From DSAR01 sp034437315 (GTDB lineage Bacteria; Chloroflexota; Anaerolineae; B4-G1), in NCBI GenBank assembly GCA_034437315.1, contig DAOTUC010000233.1, forward strand, positions 1-20,087: a stretch of DNA of 20,087 nucleotides, in the 5' to 3' direction. How positions within the stretch are numbered: position 1 is the stretch's first letter; the number at the start of each line of letters is the position of its first letter. Positions 14,534-20,087 of this stretch are shown here, piece after piece. The notes below the pieces were generated by a model. That model was not told the origin of the DNA. It made no database searches and saw only the letters and a program-made list of their open reading frames with translations. A program made the position numbers and the translations under genes.

Positions 14534-15730
14534 ATGTCGAGTGAAAATGAACATAAGCCGAATTGGGGGACGTTATCGGTCTGGGCGGGTGAGGAGACGT
14601 ATCTAGCCCAGGGCGCGACCCAGGCGCCGGTATTTCACAGCGTCTCTTTTGGTTACGAAGACGTCGCCGAGTGGCTGCAAGTGGCCCTGGGCCAAAAACC
14701 GGGCCACATCTACAGCCGCAACACCAATCCCACGGTGCAGGTTTTCGAGGAGAAAGTGCGCCAGCTTGAAGGGGGCGAGGCGGCGACCAGCGCGTCGACC
14801 GGGATGGGCGTCATCAGCAGCACCCTGTTCGCGTTGCTCTCCCCCGGCGATCGGGTCGTTTCGGTCAAGGACACCTACGGCGGGACCAACAAGATATTCA
14901 CCGAGTTCCTCCCCCGCTTCCAGATTGAGGTCGCACTGTGCGACACGACCGATCACGAGGCGCTGGAGGCGGAGGTCGCCAAGGGCTGCCAGGTGTTGTA
15001 CCTGGAGAGTCCGACCAACCCGACGGTCAAGGTGATCGACCTGGCCCGAATGGCGCGGGCGGGTCGGGAAGTCGGCGCTATTGTGATCGTCGATAACACT
15101 TTCGCCACCCCCATCAATCAGAACCCGCTGGCGTTGGGGGCTGATCTGGTGTTGCACAGCGCCACCAAGTTCCTCGGCGGTCACGCCGACGCGCTGGGCG
15201 GTGTGATCTGCGGCCCGGAGGATCTGATTGAGCGCATCTACCACTTCCGTGAGATTAACGGGGCCACGCTGCATCCAATGGCGGCTTATCTATTGTTGCG
15301 GGGGATGAAGACCTTACACCTGCGCATCCGCCGGCAGAATGAGAGCGCGTTGCAAATCGCCCAATTCCTGGAAGCGCACCCCGCCATTGAGCGGGTTTTC
15401 TACCCCGGTCTGGCGTCCCATCTAGGACATGAGATCGCCCGCCGGCAGATGCGCGGGTTTGGCGGCATCCTGAGCTTTATGTTGAAAGAGAACACCTTCG
15501 AGGCGGTGCAACGATTCTTGCCCCGCCTGCGTTACGCTCACGCTGCCGCCAACCTGGGCGCGGTGGAGACTATCGCCGGGCCGCCAGCGACCACCAGCCA
15601 CGTGGAATGCACGGCGGAGGAGCGGGCGGCGATGGGCATACCGGAGAGCCTGATCAGGTATTCGGTGGGGATTGAGACGGTGGATGACCTAATCGCCGAT
15701 TTAGATCAGGCGTTGGCGCTCGAAAACTGA
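14534..15730 (+). CDS. Cys/Met metabolism PLP-dependent enzyme (cystathionine gamma-synthase family)
   Basis: A 398-residue cytosolic PLP enzyme of the trans-sulfuration family. The PLP lysine is K212 in HSATKFLGGHAD, with D187 in IVDNTFATP to pair the pyridine nitrogen. Y60 and R62 in YSRNTNPT bind the phosphate in the neighbouring subunit, and Y115 in DTYGGT stacks on the ring. All needed residues are present. Sequence alone does not separate cystathionine gamma-synthase, O-acetylhomoserine sulfhydrylase and methionine gamma-lyase, and neighbours give no help. GAGGAG lies 6 nt before the ATG. The gene begins 44 bp after the MITE copy 1, so its upstream control region may have been altered by that insertion. 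Confidence 0.9.
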   Translation: MSSENEHKPNWGTLSVWAGEETYLAQGATQAPVFHSVSFGYEDVAEWLQVALGQKPGHIYSRNTNPTVQVFEEKVRQLEGGEAATSASTGMGVISSTLFALLSPGDRVVSVKDTYGGTNKIFTEFLPRFQIEVALCDTTDHEALEAEVAKGCQVLYLESPTNPTVKVIDLARMARAGREVGAIVIVDNTFATPINQNPLALGADLVLHSATKFLGGHADALGGVICGPEDLIERIYHFREINGATLHPMAAYLLLRGMKTLHLRIRRQNESALQIAQFLEAHPAIERVFYPGLASHLGHEIARRQMRGFGGILSFMLKENTFEAVQRFLPRLRYAHAAANLGAVETIAGPPATTSHVECTAEERAAMGIPESLIRYSVGIETVDDLIADLDQALALEN

Positions 15731-15768
15731 AGGCGTAAAATAAACCCAATATCAGAGGAGGGCGCTCG

Positions 15769-15804
15769 CCTGGTCAGCGTGGATTTTGTTTCGTGCTGAC
15801 CGGG
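15769..15804. terminator. Possible bidirectional terminator between convergent genes
   Basis: A 10-bp stem with one G-T pair (cctggtcagc / gctgaccggg) and a 16-nt loop lies in the 87-bp gap between the PLP enzyme and the convergent glycosyltransferase. T-rich sequence follows on the plus strand (tgatttgttgcgttt). Position fits a terminator, but the large loop lowers confidence. Confidence 0.4.
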
Positions 15805-15817
15805 TGATTTGTTGCGT

Positions 15818-18349
15818 TTAGCCATCTATTTTGATGAACAGCGCGTTGTTGTCACCGGAATGGGCGTGAGAATGCGCGCGTGTTGCCGGTATATTCCACA
15901 TATCCCCTGTATCAAGCCAATAGCCGCCGGTTCGCAGCCAAGCGCTCGTGCCGGTTGGCAGCGCTGCAAATCGGTGGCGTTGCGCCAACACGTCACCCGA
16001 CGCCATCACCGGCGGAGGGACGCCCAAACCATCAGCGACGCCTAACACGGCCCCATCGTCGGTGATCAGGTGGGCCATCACCGAGAAGGCGCGCGTCGTC
16101 GGCCCCTCGACGACGCGCCACCACGTCTCGATCTCCAGTGTATCTCCCTCGATCACCGATACGGCCCCTAAGAAGGCTAACGGCCCGTCCAGATGCAGGG
16201 CCGCCGCTGTTGGGGATATCGTTGAGGACGTTTCTGGGGAAAGATGCGGGCGCTGACTGGTTAACGCGAGCGGGGCCGTGTCGGCGGGCGCGGCATAGAC
16301 CGTCGTCGTTGGGATGGTGGGCGGGGCAAGCGCGGCTCTTTCAAATAGCGTGAAGGCCGGTTGGGCTTGATCCTTCCATTGCCGGAAGGTCATTTCAAGG
16401 TCGTCCACGCGCCGGGCGATAAACGGGTCGCGAGGCTGGGCCGTGGACAGGTAGAGCCGTTCTCTCAGCGTCTCTTCATGGAGCAAGTCCCCGTGGAGCG
16501 CGTAGACGCCTAGCGAAGCGCCTCCATAGGGATAGATCCAGCTCTGGGTGCAATCGAATGACACGGTGCGTAGGCCGATGTCTCCGAATCCTTCTTGTAC
16601 GTCTTCTTCGTTCAGCGGGGCGACCGGCTTGGCGCATTGGGCCAACCACTGCGGCGCTTCCGACTCGTCCACGTGGAAATAGTAGAGCGAGTGAGCGATC
16701 ACCGCGTCGGGTGGGCGGTAGCGGAACCAGGCGAAGTTGTCACGATTGACTAAAAGATGTCCATTTAATGTGTTGGCGCTGATGACGTAGTCTCCCGGCG
16801 TGGGAAACAGCCACGGTTGGAATATCGCATTGGTCGTCAATCGCAATGGGGGCAGCGATGTTTCCCACAGATCATAGGGCGTGACAACGGCGTATCCGTC
16901 GGAACCGGAGAAGCTAAAGGAGATCCCCCGTTCATCGCGGAACGTGCGCAGCGCCGACCATCCATGTCCCCAATCAGTGTCGCTCTCCAGGTAATGCCAT
17001 CCCTGATCAGGGCCGCCGATCAATTCGTTGAAGAAGGAGAGCTCGAAGGGAAAGATGCTCATTGTACCTACCACGTACCACAAGCCGAGCGCGCCCAACG
17101 CGACGGCGGCCCATCGGCGGAGCGCCGGGCGCCGAGCCCACAGGCGTTGCCCTCGCACGACCCCGCCGGCGATCAATAGATAGAGCAGCGGGTGGATCGG
17201 GAGCATATGCCGGTAGCTCAGGTTGGGGCCGCGCACGATTGCCAACGTGATATATGGCATAGCGAATGTCAGCAGGATACCCAATCGCCGCGCCGCGCGC
17301 TCCCGCCACAGCGTTGCGACCGCCAGCGGCAAGGTGATCAGCAGCGGTAGGGGATTCTTGATGGCGAAAGCGAGCGGGAAGTACCATGGCCACGGGGTGC
17401 GCCGTAACTTGCCCAGGGCGGTCATCCAGGAGTCGTCTTTAAGCGCTGAGTGGCGAAAGACGCCCTGCCAGTGCTGCGGCGCGGGAACGGATATGGCGGG
17501 CCAATCCGGCAGCGGCCCGGTGGAGAAACCGTACATCGCCCACAACACGGTAAAGGCCGCGAGCCCCATCAATAGCGCCTGAAGCCACCTACGTTCGCGC
17601 TTGCGCCGCTTCAACCAGGCGAGGCCGGCCCAGCCGATCCCGATGGCGGCCCAGAAGACGCCCGAGCTCTTGGCGACCGTCGTCATGCCCAAGACCAACC
17701 CGCAGGCGAGGGCGCGGCCCAGCGTGGGGCGGCGAGACCAACGCCACACCAGGTACAGCCCCAGTGTGCCCAGCGCTGTGACGCCGACGTCATTGGTCGC
17801 CAGCCGTCCGTGGGCCAGCAGGGTGGGATCGAAGATCAATACCGCCAGCGCCAGGAGGCCGCCCCAGCCGCCCCATAGATCCTGCCCCCAGCGATAGATG
17901 ACCGCCGCCAATAAGACCGTCAGCAGCATCGCCGGCGTGCGACCGGCGACGGCGGCCCGCTCGATAGGCGCGGTCAATAGCGGCGCCATAGCGCGCGCGT
18001 ATTGCGAGTAGTCTTGTTTCCATCCCACCAATGAGGAGATGGGTATATCCGGCGTTCCCACGTAGAGCGGGAGCGCCTCCCACGCATTGACCAGCAGCGG
18101 ATGTCCCCGGAAAGACGTCGTCCAGGCCGGATCCGCTACCCGATTTGCGATCTGCGCTAAAAAGGTATAACCCGCCGCGAGGTGCGAAGTCTCGTCGACG
18201 GTGAAGTAAATCTGCCGCGACCCGCACGCAAGAAGCGCAAACAGGATCATTAGGAGCAGTATAGGGCCAATCAGGTTGATGTGCTCAATCTTTCGTCCGG
18301 CGCGAACCGCGCCAGCAGGCGCTTGACGCGGTGGTCGCCCGCTATTCAA
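15818..18349 (-). CDS. Large membrane glycosyltransferase, GT39/ArnT-like (GT-C fold)
   Basis: An 843-residue membrane protein. After one helix (about 25-42) comes VDETSHLAAGYTFL with D52-E53 in the first extracytoplasmic loop, the usual acidic catalytic pair of GT-C enzymes, and then RGHPLLVNAW. About ten further helices run to roughly residue 420. The rest (about 430-843) is a large soluble, probably extracytoplasmic region of unknown fold, which is longer than in typical PMT/ArnT proteins. Such enzymes move a sugar from a polyprenyl-phosphate donor to protein or lipid. Acceptor and sugar are unknown. The start is TTG with GAGG about 9 nt upstream; it overlaps the peroxiredoxin stop by 8 bp, so the pair is translationally coupled. 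Confidence 0.8.
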   Translation of the reverse strand: MNSGRPPRQAPAGAVRAGRKIEHINLIGPILLLMILFALLACGSRQIYFTVDETSHLAAGYTFLAQIANRVADPAWTTSFRGHPLLVNAWEALPLYVGTPDIPISSLVGWKQDYSQYARAMAPLLTAPIERAAVAGRTPAMLLTVLLAAVIYRWGQDLWGGWGGLLALAVLIFDPTLLAHGRLATNDVGVTALGTLGLYLVWRWSRRPTLGRALACGLVLGMTTVAKSSGVFWAAIGIGWAGLAWLKRRKRERRWLQALLMGLAAFTVLWAMYGFSTGPLPDWPAISVPAPQHWQGVFRHSALKDDSWMTALGKLRRTPWPWYFPLAFAIKNPLPLLITLPLAVATLWRERAARRLGILLTFAMPYITLAIVRGPNLSYRHMLPIHPLLYLLIAGGVVRGQRLWARRPALRRWAAVALGALGLWYVVGTMSIFPFELSFFNELIGGPDQGWHYLESDTDWGHGWSALRTFRDERGISFSFSGSDGYAVVTPYDLWETSLPPLRLTTNAIFQPWLFPTPGDYVISANTLNGHLLVNRDNFAWFRYRPPDAVIAHSLYYFHVDESEAPQWLAQCAKPVAPLNEEDVQEGFGDIGLRTVSFDCTQSWIYPYGGASLGVYALHGDLLHEETLRERLYLSTAQPRDPFIARRVDDLEMTFRQWKDQAQPAFTLFERAALAPPTIPTTTVYAAPADTAPLALTSQRPHLSPETSSTISPTAAALHLDGPLAFLGAVSVIEGDTLEIETWWRVVEGPTTRAFSVMAHLITDDGAVLGVADGLGVPPPVMASGDVLAQRHRFAALPTGTSAWLRTGGYWLDTGDMWNIPATRAHSHAHSGDNNALFIKIDG

Positions 18350-18827
18350 CAGAGTTTTCCTCGTTCAGGCGGTCCAGCAGCGCCAATACGTCGGCGTTCT
18401 CAGGAATATCGGCCATGTCGTCGCCAAAGTGAGTGAACTGAATGACGCCCGCTCGATCCACAACCAACATAGCGGGCATGCGGCCGAGCTTGAGCAGTTT
18501 AACTTCTTGCCCGTATAGATCCGCCACGGTGTGCTTGTAATCAGAGAAGCCGACGAATGGATACCCCTGCTCTTCCCATACCTGCTTGAAGCGGCGGGGG
18601 CCCTCCGGCCCGATGACCAGGATCACAGTGTCGCGCGCTTTGAATTCGTCATAATCCTCGCGCAACTGCGCGAGATGCTCGCGGCAATACGGTCAGACAA
18701 AGCCGCGCGTGAACACGAGTATGACGTGCTTTTTGCCTCGATAGTCGGACAGGTGAATCTCGCGACCGGAAACGTCGGTCAGCGCGAAATCCGGGGCCGG
18801 TTTTCCCTGGGCTATATGTTCGGTCAT
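18342..18827 (-). CDS. Peroxiredoxin-like (AhpC/TSA) selenoprotein with in-frame UGA at the active site
   Basis: One reading frame of 161 residues, counting the TGA at 18695-18693 as Sec45. N-terminal APDFALTDVSGREIHLSDYRGKKHVILVFTRGFV precedes the TGA; PYCREHLAQLREDYDEF follows. Cys-type relatives have F-x-RG-x-x-CPYC here, so the TGA replaces the peroxidatic cysteine and makes a U-x-x-C motif with C48. The frame stays thioredoxin-like on both sides (VILVIGPEG, MPAMLVVDRAGVI) to its TAG stop. The ATG at 18827 follows AGGAGAGG. A 7-bp stem-loop lies 18 nt after the TGA. TGA stops other genes here normally. Alternative: a pseudogene or a single sequencing or point error TGC to TGA. Confidence 0.78.
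18657..18674 (-). promoter_or_regulatory. Candidate bacterial SECIS element
   Basis: On the minus-strand transcript CUCGCGC-AGUU-GCGCGAG forms a perfect 7-bp stem with a tetraloop. There are 25 nt between the UGA and the loop, inside the 16-37 nt range used in bacterial SECIS models, and the G in the second loop position followed by U matches the SelB-recognised feature. An alternative stem CGCGAG-CAU-CUCGCG (18683-18669) uses overlapping bases and would compete with it. Confidence 0.6.
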
Positions 18828-18876
18828 TGTTTCCTCTCCTTTTCTTTCTCTCCCTACGCCATCTATTGAGCTCGAC

Positions 18877-18888
18877 GGTTGATCAACC
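18877..18888. promoter_or_regulatory. 12-bp perfect palindrome upstream of the peroxiredoxin
   Basis: ggttgatcaacc is a perfect palindrome centred about 55 bp upstream of the peroxiredoxin ATG. It is placed where an operator could be. No regulator in the window is known to bind it. Confidence 0.3.
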
Positions 18889-18924
18889 TCTCGCAGGTTC
18901 GCTGTTAGAATTGGCCGAAAATAG

Positions 18925-19031
18925 TATCTTCTCAAAAAGTAGGGGAGAAATGTTCGTAGTAACGGCTTTAGCCGTCAAAATGACCGCTAAAGCGGTTACT
19001 ACAAACTATTCCCCGAAGTATTGAGAAGATA
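18925..19031. mobile_element. 107-bp MITE-like element, copy 2, with 10-bp target duplication
   Basis: Perfect 11-bp terminal inverted repeats (tatcttctcaa / ttgagaagata) are flanked by a perfect 10-bp direct duplication, ccgaaaatag, at 18915-18924 and 19032-19041. A 55-nt palindromic core spans 18952-19006 (gttcgtagtaacggctttag with its imperfect complement). It encodes nothing and would need a transposase supplied elsewhere. It lies in the gap between the divergent peroxiredoxin and DUF2723 genes. Confidence 0.8.
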
Positions 19032-19060
19032 CCGAAAATAGTCCTATCATACACAGATCG

Positions 19061-19101
19061 TGCCTGTCAGGCAGATTTCAAACCTGTGGGAGGTTTAGGC
19101 A
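19061..19101. repeat. Nested inverted repeat in the divergent gap
   Basis: An inner 6-bp stem aaacct / aggttt with loop gtggg (19080-19096) lies inside an outer tgcct / aggca pair (19061-19065 and 19097-19101). No U-run follows. Function unknown; the remaining bases of the gap outside the promoter and MITE show nothing else I can support. Confidence 0.35.
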
Positions 19102-19167
19102 GGCCATTACCCGAGATTGATTCTATCACACCTATCCTAGTGGACAAGTTCTTTGCTGCCCTATTGG

Positions 19168-19195
19168 TTGCCCCTGGGAAGGATGATGTTATAAT
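19168..19195 (+). promoter_or_regulatory. Promoter for the 27-codon ORF and DUF2723 gene
   Basis: TTGCCC (19168-19173) and a perfect TATAAT (19190-19195) lie 16 bp apart. Start is expected near 19202, about 65 nt before the small ORF. The -35 is only moderate. Confidence 0.5.
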
Positions 19196-19267
19196 CGCCT
19201 CGTTGACGGGGCTTTCCAAAGGCGTCGGCGCGCGATTTTTCTGATTATCGAGATGGGAGATGGATCA

Positions 19268-19351
19268 ATGTGGGAAGTAGCGCTTCATATGGATGGGCGG
19301 GATGTGCGCCGGCCGTCTGCTAACCCGCTTGCCGGCAGGATAGGTGGTTGA
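19268..19351 (+). CDS. 27-residue ORF coupled to the DUF2723 gene
   Basis: A short ORF (MWEVALHMDG... ending in GRIGGW) whose TGA overlaps the next ATG by one base (TGATG). GGGAG lies about 9 nt before its ATG. No recognisable motif; it could be a leader peptide that couples translation, or a chance frame. Confidence 0.3.
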   Translation: MWEVALHMDGRDVRRPSANPLAGRIGG

Positions 19352-20087
19352 TGGACGCCGCCAATTTTTCTCAGAAGCGAGGGACGCGCTGGATTCCGGC
19401 CGGCCTGTTCGTCCTGGCGTTCGCTCTATATGCCGCGACCGCTGCGCCTGGCGCGCTCTTCGGCGACCCCGCCGAGTACCAGTTCATCCCGGCGATCCTG
19501 GGCATCGCGCATCCGCCGGGTTACGCCTTCTACACCCTGTTGGCTAAATTGTGGCAGACGGCGCTCCCGGTGGGGACGATTGCCTTTCGCACCAATCTCC
19601 TGGCGGCGGCGGCAGGCGCCTGGGGCGTGACGGCGGTCTACCTCGCCGTCCGCGAGTTGGGCGAGCGCGCGGGATATGCGCTCTTCGCGGGCCTGATCCT
19701 GCTCGTCTCCGTCGATTTCTGGCAACACGCCATTCACGCCAACCCCCACATCCTCAGCGCCGCCCTGGTCGCGACCCATCTCTGGCTGCTCCTTCGATGG
19801 CGACGCACCGAGCGCCAGCGTTGGCTACTCGCTTTCGCCGTGATTTTGGGAATCTCCGCCACCCATCATCCTATCACCCTGGTGGGCCTTCCGGCTTACG
19901 GTCTGTTCGTCCTATCGATCCGCCCCCGTATCTGGCGTCAGCCGTGGACGCTGTTGCGCTTGCTCGGATGCATGGCGCTGGGGCTGCTCCCGCTGCTCTA
20001 CTATCCATTGCGCAGTCCCAGCGCGCCGTTTGGCCCGGTCGATATGCGCACCTGGGAGGGGTTCTGGCGGCACACGATGGCCCAGGG
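19351..20087 (+). CDS. DUF2723-type membrane protein (TMEM260-like), partial
   Basis: The gene starts at ATG 19351 (MDAANFSQKRGTRW) with AGGTGG about 4 nt upstream and runs off the right edge after 245 codons without a stop. After one helix the sequence GDPAEYQFIPAILGIAHPPGYAFYTLL matches the DUF2723/TMEM260 family, which has a GT-C fold and is related to protein O-mannosyltransferases. D and E of GDPAE correspond to the first-loop acidic pair. Later helices and the THHPITLVGLPAYG and YYPLRSPSAPFG segments are typical of the family. It is divergent from the GT39-type gene and may share a glycosylation role with it; that is inference. Confidence 0.8.
   Translation, partial: MDAANFSQKRGTRWIPAGLFVLAFALYAATAAPGALFGDPAEYQFIPAILGIAHPPGYAFYTLLAKLWQTALPVGTIAFRTNLLAAAAGAWGVTAVYLAVRELGERAGYALFAGLILLVSVDFWQHAIHANPHILSAALVATHLWLLLRWRRTERQRWLLAFAVILGISATHHPITLVGLPAYGLFVLSIRPRIWRQPWTLLRLLGCMALGLLPLLYYPLRSPSAPFGPVDMRTWEGFWRHTMAQ

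Noticed and set aside
18342..18935. Two separate short genes or a peroxiredoxin pseudogene broken by a stop
   Set aside because: The break is one TGA at the catalytic cysteine codon, with intact frame and family features on both sides and a SECIS-like loop at the proper distance. Selenocysteine explains this better, though a point mutation is not excluded.
18925..19031. Intrinsic terminator for a neighbouring gene
   Set aside because: The palindrome lies between divergent genes, has no U-run, and is bounded by TIRs and a target duplication, so a mobile element is the better explanation.

Overview
The window looks like chromosomal DNA from a GC-rich bacterium, most likely of the Chloroflexota (Anaerolineae-like). 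This placement is an inference from gene types and repeat style, not from a marker gene tree. TGA ends several genes normally (for example at 10516-10518, 11220-11222 and 15728-15730), so the genetic code is standard.

Left part (51-6663, all on the minus strand). Reading with transcription: the primary sigma factor rpoD; then a tightly overlapping three-gene set of membrane proteins related to the proton-pumping arm of complex I (NuoL-like, a NuoK/HyfE-like small subunit, NuoM/N-like) with no electron-transfer subunit nearby; then the replication-associated AAA+ ATPase rarA. In both large membrane subunits most of the conserved charged residues of the proton path appear to be replaced.

Middle (6664-10272). 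The divergent gap between rpoD and an UPF0173 metallo-hydrolase holds two good sigma-70-type promoters, two 89-bp direct repeats, and a 163-bp element with long imperfect inverted ends. The hydrolase is followed by an MFS transporter. The gap 9514-10272 holds another copy of the inverted-end repeat, an AT-rich stretch, a run of TAG triplets and a cluster of DnaA boxes, three of them perfect TTATCCACA at 20-21 bp spacing. This is a good candidate replication origin (oriC). The local C-over-G excess on the plus strand also seems to change sign there.

Right part (10273-15730, plus strand). A compact four-gene run (Trm112-like zinc ribbon, two-helix membrane protein, DUF123 protein, HEAT-repeat protein) is followed by leucyl aminopeptidase pepA, a protein of unknown function, and a Cys/Met-metabolism PLP enzyme. 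A convergent minus-strand pair follows: a large GT39-type membrane glycosyltransferase and, upstream of it, a thioredoxin-fold peroxiredoxin. The window ends inside a plus-strand DUF2723-type membrane protein preceded by a 27-codon ORF.

The most notable observation is that the peroxiredoxin reading frame is interrupted by a single in-frame TGA exactly where the peroxidatic cysteine should be (FTRGFV-TGA-PYC). A 7-bp stem with a GU-containing tetraloop starts 18 nt downstream, its loop 25 nt from the TGA, as expected of a bacterial SECIS. I read it as a selenoprotein rather than a pseudogene. Two 107-bp MITE-like elements, one with a perfect 10-bp target duplication, lie at 14383-14489 and 18925-19031.
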